Positions 16,861 through 25,617 of a stretch of 64,000 nucleotides of DNA are shown one piece after another. The notes under the pieces were generated by a model. The model had not been told where the DNA came from. It did no database searches and saw only the letters and a program-made list of their open reading frames with translations. This DNA is from Lysobacterales bacterium (lineage in GTDB: Bacteria > Pseudomonadota > Gammaproteobacteria > Xanthomonadales > Ahniellaceae). The stretch is taken from NCBI GenBank assembly GCA_016182785.1, contig JACPFU010000034.1, positions 1 through 64,000 on the forward strand, given 5' to 3'. Position numbers and translations under genes: made by a program. Positions within the stretch are counted from its first letter, which is position 1. The number at the start of each line of letters is the position of its first letter.

Positions 16861-18152
16861 ACGCGCCGCTGGCGCTGGAGCAGGCGCCGCCGATCTCGGT
16901 GCCGTTGCGCTTTCTGCTGACTGCGCCGCTGTTCGGCATGCTCGCCGCGACGCTGCTGCTGATCGGCGGCGACGAGGTGCTGGCGACGCGCTGGTCGCCG
17001 CTGCTGCTCGCGCTCACGCACCTGGTGGGGCTCGGCGTGCTGACCATGGCCATGTGCGGCGCGTTGTTGCAGCTGCTGCCGGTGCTGGTCGGCGCGCAGA
17101 TCGCGCAGCCGTTGCCGATCGCTGCGGTTTGCCATGGCGGGCTCGTGCTCGGCACGCTGCTGCTCGCGGGTGGTTTTGTCGCCGGCTCAGGCGCGATGTT
17201 CGCGGTCGCAGCCGGGGTGCTGGCGATCGCACTCGGCGGGTTCATCAGCGTTGTCGGCAGCGCGCTGTGGCGCGCCGATCGCCCCGACGCGAGCACGCGC
17301 GGCATGCGCCTGGCCTTGCTCGGGCTGCTCGCGACCCTGCTGCTCGGACTCGCGCTCGCGCTTGGCCACGCCGGCACCGGCCTGCCTTTATGGCGCGGCA
17401 CCGGCACCGATCTGCACCTGGCGTTTGCGCTCGCTGGCTGGGTGGGCACGCTGGTGGTCGCGGTGGCCTACCAGGTGGTACCGATGTTCCAGATGACCGC
17501 GCCGTATCCGCAATCGTTGCGCGCGTGGCTTGCGCCCGCGATCGGCGTCGTGCTGCTGGTGGCCGCCGCGTTGTCGGCATGGGCCCCGCAATCGCAATCA
17601 CTGGCATGGCCGGTGCTGGCGCTGCCGCTCGCCGTCTTCGCGATCGCGACGCTCGGGCTGCTCGCGCACCGTCGGCGCAAGGTCGGCGACGCCAGCCTGG
17701 CGTTCTGGCGCCTCGGTCTGGTCGCGTTGCTTGCTGCGATCGCGGTGGGCGCGGCGTCTCGGTTCTTCGCGACCGATCTGGCGATGCAGCTTGCGGTGAC
17801 GCTGTTCATCGCCGGTTTCGCGCTGTCGGCGGTCTGCGCGATGCTTTACAAGATCGTGCCGTTCCTGGTCTGGCTGCATCTGCAGCAACGCATCAGCGCG
17901 AGCGCGGCCGCGCGTCATCGCATCTTCCCGCCGAACATGAAGGCGCTGCTGCCGGAGCCGCGCGCGCGGGCGCACTTCGGCCTGCAGCTTGCGGCGCTAG
18001 TGTTGCTCGTCGCGGCTGCGTTCTGGCCCTTCCTCGTGCGCACCGCCGCCGCACTCTGGTTCGCCGCCTTCGCCGTGCTCGCCCGCAACCTCTGGACCGT
18101 GCTCGCGCGCTATCGTGTCGAGTGCGAACGCATTGATGGGTGCGGGACCTGA
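16857..18152 (+). CDS. polytopic membrane protein of the hemerythrin-DUF2249 operon
   Basis: 431 residues with about 12 hydrophobic segments. Conserved-looking histidines occur at helix starts (LTHLVGLGVLTMAMCGALLQ, GTDLHLAFALAGWVGT). This recalls NnrS and subunit I of haem-copper oxidases, so the protein may bind haem or copper, but I cannot confirm the family. The start overlaps the DUF2249 stop as ATGA. Co-transcription suggests a shared role with the di-iron protein in nitrogen-oxide metabolism. Confidence 0.7.
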   Translation: MNAPLALEQAPPISVPLRFLLTAPLFGMLAATLLLIGGDEVLATRWSPLLLALTHLVGLGVLTMAMCGALLQLLPVLVGAQIAQPLPIAAVCHGGLVLGTLLLAGGFVAGSGAMFAVAAGVLAIALGGFISVVGSALWRADRPDASTRGMRLALLGLLATLLLGLALALGHAGTGLPLWRGTGTDLHLAFALAGWVGTLVVAVAYQVVPMFQMTAPYPQSLRAWLAPAIGVVLLVAAALSAWAPQSQSLAWPVLALPLAVFAIATLGLLAHRRRKVGDASLAFWRLGLVALLAAIAVGAASRFFATDLAMQLAVTLFIAGFALSAVCAMLYKIVPFLVWLHLQQRISASAAARHRIFPPNMKALLPEPRARAHFGLQLAALVLLVAAAFWPFLVRTAAALWFAAFAVLARNLWTVLARYRVECERIDGCGT

Positions 18153-18271
18153 GTCGCCGCAAGACGCTGCCCGATCCGCACGTTCTCGCCGGCGCGCTGG
18201 CCTGCACCGCCTGGCTGTGGCAGGCTCGGGCGGTGTACCGCGGGGGCGGTGAATGGTGCAGGTGCAGGGCG

Positions 18272-21118
18272 ATGCGGATCGAGGCGCTCGTCGAGGCGGT
18301 CGCGAACTCGGCCGGGCTGGTCCAGCATCCGGCCCTGCTTGATGCCGTGCTCGAAGCGATGGATGAGCACGCCATCGTCGCCGTCACCGACCGCGGCGGG
18401 CGCATCCTGTACGCCAACCGCAAGTTCTGCGAGCTGTCCCGGTACGAACGCCATGAGCTGATCGGCCAGGACCATCGCATCCTGGCCTCCGGCCACCATC
18501 CGCGCGGATTCTTCCGGCAGATGTGGGCGACCATCGGCCGCGGCCAAAGCTGGCGCGGCACCTTCTGCAACCGCGCCAAGGACGGCAGCCTGTATTGGGT
18601 GCAGTCGACGATCGTGCCGGTCGCGGGCGAGGACGGGCGGCCGGTGCTGTACGTGGCGCTGCGCACCGACGTCAGCGACCTGAAGGCGGCCGAACGTTCC
18701 GCGCAGGAGAGCGAGGCCAGCTTCCGCTCGCTGTTCGACAGCGTGCAGGAGACGGTGTACGTGCAGGCCGACGACGGCACCTTCCTTGCGGTCAATGCCG
18801 GCGCCGAGCGCATGTACGGCCTGCCGCGCGATTGGTTCGTGGGCAAGACGCCGCTCGACGTCGCCGCACCCGGACGCAACGACCTGGCGGCACTCGGTGC
18901 CATCCACGCCCGCGCGCTCACCGGGGAGCCGCAGTGCTTCGAGTTCTGGGGGCGACGCGGCGACGGCAGCGAGTTCCCGAAGGAAGTGCACCTGACCCGC
19001 GGCGTCTGGTTCGGGCGCCCGGTGATCTTCGCGCTGGCGCAAGACATCAGCGCGCGCAAGCGCGACGAAGCCAGCCTGCGGCTCGCGGCGAGCGTGTTCG
19101 CGCATGCCAACGAGGCGATCCTGGTGACCAACCGCGACGGCGTGGTGCTGGAAGTGAACGAGGCGTTCTGCCGCATCACCGGCTACGCGCGCGAGGAAGT
19201 GCTCGGCAAGCGCTCCACGGTGCTGCGTTCCGACCGCCAGGGTCGCGAGTATTTCGCGCTGGTGCAGCAGACGCTGGACCAGACCGGCAGCTGGACCGGC
19301 GAGATCTGGGGCCGGCGGCGCGACGGCCGGGTGTTCCCGGTGCGCCAGACCGTCAGCGCGGTGCGCGACGACGGCGGCCAGATCCTGCACTACGTCTCGC
19401 TGTTCTACGACATCACCGACCTGAAGGAGCAGGAGAAGCAGCTGCAGCATCGCGCGCTGCACGACGTGCTCACCGGGCTGCCCAACCGCGGCCTGCTTGC
19501 CGAGCGGCTGCGCCAGGCGATGACGGAGAGCGTGCGCGCCGGCACGACGTTGGCGGTGGCCTATCTGGATCTCGACGGCTTCAAGGAGATCAACGACGCC
19601 CAGGGCCACGAGACCGGCGATCGGGTGCTGGTCGAACTGGCGCGACGCTTCCAGGGCGGCTTGCGCACCGGCGACACCCTGGCGCGCCTCGGTGGCGACG
19701 AGTTCGTCGCGGTCATGCCCGAACTCGACGGCCAGAGCCAGAGCCTGCCCCTGCTCGACCGGCTGGTCGAGGTGGTGTCGCGTCCGATCGAGATCGGCGA
19801 CCTGCAGCTGCGGGTGTCGGCGAGCATCGGCGTCACCTTCTACCCGCAGGCGGACGCGACGCTGGAACCGGACCAGCTGGTGCGCCAGGCCGACCAGGCC
19901 ATGTACAAGGCCAAGCAGTCCGGCAAGGGTCGCTACCACCTGTTCGACGCCGAACAGGACCGCGTGCTGCGCGGCCGTTTCGACGTGATCGAACAGGTGC
20001 GCCGCGCGCTCGAGCGCGACGAGTTCCGCCTGCACTACCAGCCCAAGGTCAACCTGCGCAGCGGCGAAGTGCTCGGCGTCGAGGCGCTGCTGCGCTGGAT
20101 GGTGCCGGGAGCCGAACCGCGGCTGCCGGACGAATTCCTGCCGCAGGTCGAAGGCCACGCGCTGGAACTGGTGCTGGGCCAGCGCGTGCTGGAGATGGCC
20201 GCGGCCCAGGCGCTGTCCTGGCGCCGCCAGGGGTTGCGCCTGCCGGTCAGCGTCAATGTCAGCGCCGCGCAGCTCGACCAGCCGGAGTTCACCGCCGGCT
20301 TGTCGGCGCTGCTGGCGCGCCATCCCGGCCTTCAGCCCGAGGACCTGGAACTGGAGGTGCTGGAAACCAGCGCGCTGGCCGACCTCGATCGCACCGCCGC
20401 GCTGATCTTCGACTGCCACCGCATCGGCGTGCACTTCGCGCTCGACGACTTCGGCACCGGCTATTCCTCGCTGTCCTACCTGAAGCGCCTGCCGGTGCGC
20501 CAGCTCAAGATCGACCGCAGTTTCGTCCGCGACCTGCTCGACGACGCCGACAACCTCGCGATCCTCGACAGCGTGCAGGGCCTGGCGCGGGCGTTCGCGC
20601 GCGAGGTGATCGCCGAGGGCGTGGAATCGCTGGAGCAGGGTGAGATCCTGCTGCGCATGGGCTGCGAACTGGCCCAGGGCTATGCCATTGCGCGGCCGAT
20701 GCCGCCCGAGGCGATCGCGGACTGGATCGCCACCTGGCGCCCGGACCGGCGCTGGCAACGTTGCCCGCCGATCCGGCGCGAAGCGATCCCGACCCTGGCG
20801 CTGCTGGTCGGGCACCGCGCCTGGCTGCGCTCGCTGCAGGCGGCCGTGCATGGCGCGGTCGCGATTTCGTCCCAGGTCGAGGCCCGCCACGCTCGCTGCG
20901 GGCAATGGCTCGGCGCGCAGCCCGACGAACGCGAGACCCTGCTCGAACTGCAGCGCGCGATCGAACTGCATCGCGACATCCACCGCCAGGGCGACGCACT
21001 ACTCGCCCGCGCCCGCCGCGGCGAGGCCGGTGCGCGCTCAGGCCTGGCCACAATCGAACAACAAAGCGAAGCCCTCGCCCACACCCTCGAAGCCCTGCTC
21101 GACCACCCCGCACCCTAA
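18272..21118 (+). CDS. PAS-PAS-PAS-GGDEF-EAL protein with C-terminal CZB zinc-binding domain
   Basis: A cytoplasmic c-di-GMP protein of about 948 residues. Three PAS domains fill roughly residues 25-395. GGDEF follows (intact LGGDEFVAV near 474), then EAL (VEALLRW near 603, DDFGTGYSS near 725). The last 100 residues fit a CZB chemoreceptor zinc-binding domain: HRAW (near 848), CGQWL (near 876) and HRDIH (near 900), giving the His/Cys/His/His set. Both catalytic domains look active, so it may make or break c-di-GMP depending on PAS and zinc signals. The frame is open to 18140 upstream; I prefer the ATG at 18272. It ends in a 4-base convergent overlap with the mocA-like gene. Confidence 0.88.
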   Translation: MRIEALVEAVANSAGLVQHPALLDAVLEAMDEHAIVAVTDRGGRILYANRKFCELSRYERHELIGQDHRILASGHHPRGFFRQMWATIGRGQSWRGTFCNRAKDGSLYWVQSTIVPVAGEDGRPVLYVALRTDVSDLKAAERSAQESEASFRSLFDSVQETVYVQADDGTFLAVNAGAERMYGLPRDWFVGKTPLDVAAPGRNDLAALGAIHARALTGEPQCFEFWGRRGDGSEFPKEVHLTRGVWFGRPVIFALAQDISARKRDEASLRLAASVFAHANEAILVTNRDGVVLEVNEAFCRITGYAREEVLGKRSTVLRSDRQGREYFALVQQTLDQTGSWTGEIWGRRRDGRVFPVRQTVSAVRDDGGQILHYVSLFYDITDLKEQEKQLQHRALHDVLTGLPNRGLLAERLRQAMTESVRAGTTLAVAYLDLDGFKEINDAQGHETGDRVLVELARRFQGGLRTGDTLARLGGDEFVAVMPELDGQSQSLPLLDRLVEVVSRPIEIGDLQLRVSASIGVTFYPQADATLEPDQLVRQADQAMYKAKQSGKGRYHLFDAEQDRVLRGRFDVIEQVRRALERDEFRLHYQPKVNLRSGEVLGVEALLRWMVPGAEPRLPDEFLPQVEGHALELVLGQRVLEMAAAQALSWRRQGLRLPVSVNVSAAQLDQPEFTAGLSALLARHPGLQPEDLELEVLETSALADLDRTAALIFDCHRIGVHFALDDFGTGYSSLSYLKRLPVRQLKIDRSFVRDLLDDADNLAILDSVQGLARAFAREVIAEGVESLEQGEILLRMGCELAQGYAIARPMPPEAIADWIATWRPDRRWQRCPPIRREAIPTLALLVGHRAWLRSLQAAVHGAVAISSQVEARHARCGQWLGAQPDERETLLELQRAIELHRDIHRQGDALLARARRGEAGARSGLATIEQQSEALAHTLEALLDHPAP

Positions 21119-21705
21119 CTTTGCGAGGTGGCGCGGTAGGCGCGGAGGTCGGCGGGGGTGTCGATGTCGATCGCGGCTTCGGGCAGCGGCAGTTGCGTGG
21201 TGGCGTCGGTTTCGGCGAGCAGCAGCGGTTTGGCGCCACGGTCGCCGTGCAGCGCGGCGAGCGTCGCGAACAGCCGTCGCGGGAAGATGGCCGGCACGCC
21301 GGGGCCGCCACCGTACTGCGCGCAGACGACGCGCTCGGGTGCGAGCCGCCAGCATGCGAGCAACGGTTTCAGTGCGGCCGTGGTCAACGCGACCTGGTCG
21401 GCGAGCAGCACCAGCGCACCATCGATGTTCGTCGGCAGGGCGCGGATGCCGGCGGCGAGGCTGCTGCCGAGACCCTCGGCCCAAGCCGCATGCTCGATGG
21501 CGTGCACATCGGCGGGCAGTGCCGCACGCAAGCGCTCGTGCTCGCAACCCAGCACCACGAAGGCCGTGCCCGGCGTCAGCGCCGCGGCCAGTCGCGCGGC
21601 TCGCTGCAACATCGGCTCACCCTCCACCAGCGCCAGCAGCTTCGCCCCGCCAAAGCGCGAACCGGCGCCGGCCGCGAGGACGAGCGTGGCGAGGTGGCAC
21701 GGCAC
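21115..21705 (-). CDS. MocA-like molybdenum cofactor cytidylyltransferase
   Basis: 196 residues from a GTG at 21705. The N-terminal nucleotidyltransferase signature TLVLAAGAGSRFGGAKLLAL and later GALVLLADQVALT and GGGPGVPAIFP match the MobA/MocA family. Features favour MocA, which joins CMP to molybdopterin to give the MCD form used by xanthine-dehydrogenase-family enzymes. The hcrCAB enzyme in this window belongs to that family. It lies just after the thioesterase gene. Confidence 0.8.
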   Translation of the reverse strand: MPCHLATLVLAAGAGSRFGGAKLLALVEGEPMLQRAARLAAALTPGTAFVVLGCEHERLRAALPADVHAIEHAAWAEGLGSSLAAGIRALPTNIDGALVLLADQVALTTAALKPLLACWRLAPERVVCAQYGGGPGVPAIFPRRLFATLAALHGDRGAKPLLLAETDATTQLPLPEAAIDIDTPADLRAYRATSQS

Positions 21706-21715
21706 GTGTGCAGCG

Positions 21716-22156
21716 TCAGTCGCGCGTGCCGGCTTCACGGCACAACGACAGATACCGCTCCAGCCGTTCGCGCAGTTGCGCGCCGATGCTGCGCGGGCGG
21801 CCGTGCACCATTTCGATCGCGACCAGCACCGAGCGCGCAGTGAGGCGCAGTTCGCCGCCGACGTGGCCGTCGAAGCGCAGCGTGAACGAGCTGCGGCCGA
21901 GTTTTTCAAGTACGACGGTCAGCTCCAGCACCTCGCCGAGCCGACACGGACGCTTGAAGTCGCATTCGGTATGCGCAGTCGGGAAACCGACGCCGTGGGT
22001 CAGGATCTGCTCGGCGTAGTTCAAGCCGAGGCAGTGCGTGAACCAGTCCTCGACCGCGGCCTGGAACATCTCGAAGAAGCGCGGGAAGAACACGTACCCG
22101 GCCGGGTCGGTATGGGTGAAGCGCACCGGGGCGCGGTGGATGTAGAGGGTGTCCAT
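21716..22156 (-). CDS. 4-hydroxybenzoyl-CoA-thioesterase-family hotdog protein (YbgC-like)
   Basis: 146 residues with the hotdog-fold signature RFTHTDPAGYVFFPRFFEMF, including the catalytic Asp of the 4HBT family, and RLGEVLELTVVLEKLGRSSF. These enzymes hydrolyse acyl- or aroyl-CoA thioesters. The nearby anaerobic aromatic cluster makes 4-hydroxybenzoyl- and benzoyl-CoA plausible substrates, but the YbgC group also acts on short-chain acyl-CoA. Start ATG at 22156; GTG at 22162 is possible. Confidence 0.8.
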   Translation of the reverse strand: MDTLYIHRAPVRFTHTDPAGYVFFPRFFEMFQAAVEDWFTHCLGLNYAEQILTHGVGFPTAHTECDFKRPCRLGEVLELTVVLEKLGRSSFTLRFDGHVGGELRLTARSVLVAIEMVHGRPRSIGAQLRERLERYLSLCREAGTRD

Positions 22157-22209
22157 GGCCACAGTTTAGCGGGCGCGTCTGCGTGGCAGGCACGCGCCCG
22201 GGATGCGGA

Positions 22210-24465
22210 TCAGGTCCCGTCGATCGCGTCGCGCACGCGCCGCGCCAGTTCGCTGCGACGCCAGGGCTTGGGCAGCAGGCGCACGCCGGGGTCGAGGCGG
22301 CCGTGGTGGACGATGGCGTTCTCGGTGTAGCCGGAGGTGTAGAGCACCTTCAGCCCCGGGCGCAGAACGCGCGCGCGCTCGGCAAGCTCGCGGCCGTTCA
22401 TGCCGGGCATGACCACGTCGGTGAACAGCAGCTCGATCTCCGGGTGCGCTTGCAGCACCTCCAGCGCCTGCTTCGGCTCGCTCGCGAACAGCGGGCGGTA
22501 GCCGAGCAGTTCGAGCTGCTCGACGGCGTGACGCAGCACCATGGTCTCGTCCTCGACCACCAGCACGACCTCGCCGCGACCGTGCGGCATCGTCTCGATC
22601 GGCGACGCCGCCGCCGGTGCCGTGCCGGCCACGCGCGGCAGGTACAGCCGCACCGTCGCGCCCTCGCCGGGCTCGGAATAGACCTTGATGTGGCCGCCCG
22701 ACTGCTTGACGAAGCCATAGACCATCGACAGCCCGAGGCCGGTGCCCTTGCCTTTTTCCTTGGTTGTGAAGAACGGCTCGAACACGCGCCCCAAGTGTTC
22801 CGCGGCAATGCCGCTGCCGGTGTCGGAAACCGCGACCATCACGTACTGGCCCGGATGCACCTCCGGGTTGGCCGCGGCGTAGTCGGCATCGAGCACCGCG
22901 TTCGCGGTCTCGATGGTCAGGCATCCGCCCTGCGGCATCGCGTCGCGCGCGTTCAGGCACAGGTTGAGCACGGCGTTGTCGAGCTGGGTGGGGTCGATCA
23001 GCGCGTGCCACAGGCCACCGCCGCGCGACAGTTCGATCTGCACGTGCTCGCCGAGGCTGCGCCGCAGCAGCGGTTCGAGTTCGGCGAGCCGGCGGTTGAC
23101 GTCGACGGTGGTCGGCTCCAGCGCCTGCTTGCGCGCGAACGCGAGCAGTTGCCGCGTCAGTTCGGCGGCGCGGTGCGCGGCCTCGCCGATCATGCCCGCC
23201 AGTTCGGCGCGCGCGGGATCATCGCGCAGCCGGTCCTGCAGGGTTTCGGCGTTGCCGAGGATGACCGTCAGCAAGTTGTTGAAGTCGTGCGCGACGCCGC
23301 CGGTGAGCTGGCCGATCGCTTCCAGGCGCTGGCCTTCGCGCAGGCGCTGCTCGGCGACCACCTGCGCGCTGATGTCGGCGATGCCGCCGACCATGCGCAG
23401 GGCCTTGCCGGCGGCGTCGCGCATCACCAGTCCGCGGTCGAGCACGTGCAGCCAGCGGCCATCGGCGTGCTTGATCCGATAGCGCGACTCCCAGTAGTCG
23501 CCGTCGCTGTCGAGCACGGTTTCCAGGCTGTCGCTGACGCGGGCGTGGTCGTCCGGGTGCAGCATCTCCAGCCACCCGGCGAAGGTCGCTTCCGGGCCGT
23601 CGGCGCGGTAACCGGTGAGTTCGCCGAAGCGCTCGTCCCAGGTCAGCGTGCGGCTGGCGAGGTCGAGATCCCAGGTCGAATCGGTGACCGCGGTGGTCAG
23701 CACGCGCAGCCGCTTCTCGCTGTCGGCGAGCAGCCCGATCTGGTGTTCGCGCTGTTCGGCCATGCGGTTGAAGGCGCTGGCGAGGCGGCCGAGCTCATCG
23801 TCGCGGGAGGGGGAGATGCGCGCGTCGAGATGGCCGCTGGCGAAGCGCGCAATGCCGCGTTCGATGGCCTGGATCGGATCGCTCATGCGCCGATACACCC
23901 GTGCGAATGCCCACACGCCGGCCACGCCGAGCAGCAGTGCCAACGCCAGGAAGCTGCCGCCGGCTTCGCGCTGCACTTCGCTCGAACGCCGCTGGCGCTC
24001 GTGCACCAGGGTGACGAGGCTGTCGTTGATCATCGCGAAGTGGATGCGCAGTTCGCGCGCCACGTCCTGGCGCAGGCGCAGCGAGTGCGCGTCGTCGCCC
24101 TGCAACTCCAGACGATTGCCGGCGATCGCGGCGAACACGTTGGCGACCTCGCGCAGGTGACGCGCGGAGAGCTGCGCTTCGGCGCCGTCGTCGACGCCGA
24201 TCAGGCTCGCCAGGCGCAGCGCGTCGGCGCCAACTTCGCGCGCGATCGCGCCATCGGCCTGCAGCAGGGTGATGTAGTTCGCGCCCATGCGCAGGCGTTC
24301 GACCTCGCCGCTCAGCTGCAGCATGCGTTCGGCATCGGCCATGGCGCTGCGCGCCTGCCGCCAGTCGCGCGCGCCGAGCACGCCGAGCAGGACCACGCAG
24401 CATGCCGCCGCGAGCGCGCTGGCGAGTGCGAGTCGACGCAAGCCGGGCGCCGGCCAGCCGCTCAT
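22210..24465 (-). CDS. hybrid sensor histidine kinase (HAMP-PAS-HisKA-HATPase-REC)
   Basis: 751 residues. Membrane segments near residues 12-30 and 172-192 bracket a helical periplasmic sensor of about 140 residues, followed by HAMP, a PAS/PAC unit (YWESRYRIKHADGRWLHVLD) and HisKA with the phospho-acceptor in LTGGVAHDFNNLLT (near His391). The HATPase follows (NLCLNARDAMP, DTGSGIAAEH, GKGTGLGLSMVYG). A C-terminal receiver has its Asp in LLFTDVVMPGMNG (near 683). The start overlaps the stop of the binding-protein gene as ATGA, suggesting that the latter delivers the signal. No separate response regulator is adjacent. Confidence 0.9.
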   Translation of the reverse strand: MSGWPAPGLRRLALASALAAACCVVLLGVLGARDWRQARSAMADAERMLQLSGEVERLRMGANYITLLQADGAIAREVGADALRLASLIGVDDGAEAQLSARHLREVANVFAAIAGNRLELQGDDAHSLRLRQDVARELRIHFAMINDSLVTLVHERQRRSSEVQREAGGSFLALALLLGVAGVWAFARVYRRMSDPIQAIERGIARFASGHLDARISPSRDDELGRLASAFNRMAEQREHQIGLLADSEKRLRVLTTAVTDSTWDLDLASRTLTWDERFGELTGYRADGPEATFAGWLEMLHPDDHARVSDSLETVLDSDGDYWESRYRIKHADGRWLHVLDRGLVMRDAAGKALRMVGGIADISAQVVAEQRLREGQRLEAIGQLTGGVAHDFNNLLTVILGNAETLQDRLRDDPARAELAGMIGEAAHRAAELTRQLLAFARKQALEPTTVDVNRRLAELEPLLRRSLGEHVQIELSRGGGLWHALIDPTQLDNAVLNLCLNARDAMPQGGCLTIETANAVLDADYAAANPEVHPGQYVMVAVSDTGSGIAAEHLGRVFEPFFTTKEKGKGTGLGLSMVYGFVKQSGGHIKVYSEPGEGATVRLYLPRVAGTAPAAASPIETMPHGRGEVVLVVEDETMVLRHAVEQLELLGYRPLFASEPKQALEVLQAHPEIELLFTDVVMPGMNGRELAERARVLRPGLKVLYTSGYTENAIVHHGRLDPGVRLLPKPWRRSELARRVRDAIDGT

Positions 24466-25511
24466 GGCGATGGCCTGCGGTTGAGATAGGCCGGCAGCGC
24501 CACGCTGTCCGGGGCGACGCGACGCAGCGGGCCGGCCTCGATGTAGTCGGGCAGGCGCGGTCGTTGCCGGTCGGCGAACTCGGGCATCGTCGACAGCCAG
24601 TCGAGCGCACCATCCAGCCCGGCCAGCGCCGACCAGCCGAGGTGCAGGTGCCAGATCACCCCGGCCTCCATCGTTGCCAGTTCCTTCTCCTCGACATCGA
24701 GCACCTGCGCATGCAGCGCGCGTGCGCGCAGCGGCTGCTCGTGCATCAACTGGATCGCCTGCGCGTAGGCGCGCAGCACGCGCTCGGCCAGCGCCGGGTT
24801 GTGCACGACCACGTCGCGGCGACCAAGCAGCAGCCAGGTGGCGACATAGGCTTCGCGCGCGGGCAGCACGTAGGCGCGGTCACCGAGTTCGTGCAACAGG
24901 CGCGTGCCCCAGGGCTCCCAGGTGACGATCGCATCGACGCGCCCGGAGCGCAGCGCGTCGAGCTGCTCGAACATGCCGACCGGCACGAACTCGACCGCGT
25001 CCTCGGCAATGCCTTCCTGCTGCGCGAACTGCGACCAGGCGTAATGCGCCGAGCTGTAGCGCTGCACGCCGAGGCGGTGCCCGGCGAGGTCGGCGGGGCC
25101 GCGGATGCCGCGGTCGCGATCGGCAATGAGCTGGTGCGCGCGCGGCACCACCGCGAGCGAGCCCAGCACCACGAACTCCGGTTCGCGCTCGGGGGGCTGC
25201 AACCACATCGCCCTGGCCACCGGTTGCGCCGCCGCCAGTGCGAACGCGACCCGACCTGCGGTCAGCGCCTGCATCGCGTCGACACCGGACTCGACGTACT
25301 CGACTTCGATCGTCTGCGGCGAAGCCGCGCTGATGCCGGCCGCGAACAGCCCGGCCCCGACCGCGACCTTGGTCGGCGCGTCCGCGATCCAGTGCCAACC
25401 CGCTACCCGCACCGGTGCCGTCGCATGACTGGCCGCGATTGCGCCCGACAGCACGCACAGGCAGGCCGCGAGCAGCCAGCAGCAACCGGATCGGGCGAAG
25501 GACCTGCGCAT
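24462..25511 (-). CDS. periplasmic ABC-type substrate-binding protein (SsuA/ThiY-like) coupled to a histidine kinase
   Basis: 349 residues with a signal peptide and then a two-lobed binding-protein pattern: VDAMQALTAGRVAFALAAA, HRLGVQRYSSAHYAWSQFA, LRSGRVDAIVTWEPWGTRLL. This resembles the NMT1/SsuA/ThiY group that binds nitrate, sulfonates, taurine or pyrimidines. Start ATG at 25511 with gggga upstream. No permease or ATPase gene is present, and it overlaps the hybrid kinase gene by 4 bases. I infer a ligand-sensing role for the kinase rather than transport. Confidence 0.82.
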   Translation of the reverse strand: MRRSFARSGCCWLLAACLCVLSGAIAASHATAPVRVAGWHWIADAPTKVAVGAGLFAAGISAASPQTIEVEYVESGVDAMQALTAGRVAFALAAAQPVARAMWLQPPEREPEFVVLGSLAVVPRAHQLIADRDRGIRGPADLAGHRLGVQRYSSAHYAWSQFAQQEGIAEDAVEFVPVGMFEQLDALRSGRVDAIVTWEPWGTRLLHELGDRAYVLPAREAYVATWLLLGRRDVVVHNPALAERVLRAYAQAIQLMHEQPLRARALHAQVLDVEEKELATMEAGVIWHLHLGWSALAGLDGALDWLSTMPEFADRQRPRLPDYIEAGPLRRVAPDSVALPAYLNRRPSP

Positions 25512-25579
25512 GGGATTCCCCTGCATTCGAGCCCGATGGTAGGTCATGTGAAGGTGGTGTGCATGGCCGTGGACCGCCG

Positions 25580-25611
25580 TTGAGGCTTGAATTTGTTGGG
25601 TGTACATTCAA
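25580..25611 (+). promoter_or_regulatory. sigma-70 promoter with overlapping operator for the RelE-type TA pair
   Basis: ttgagg (25580-25585), a 17-base spacer and tacatt (25603-25608) form a good promoter. The inverted repeat ttgaat (25587-25592) ... attcaa (25606-25611) covers the spacer and -10. The predicted start near 25615 is only a few bases before the toxin ATG at 25618, so the message may be nearly leaderless. The repeat is a likely autoregulatory operator. Confidence 0.65.
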
Positions 25612-25617
25612 AACGTG

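Noticed and set aside
24462-25511. ABC importer for nitrate, sulfonate or thiamine precursors
   Set aside because: No permease or ATPase gene is adjacent; the gene is coupled to a histidine kinase instead.
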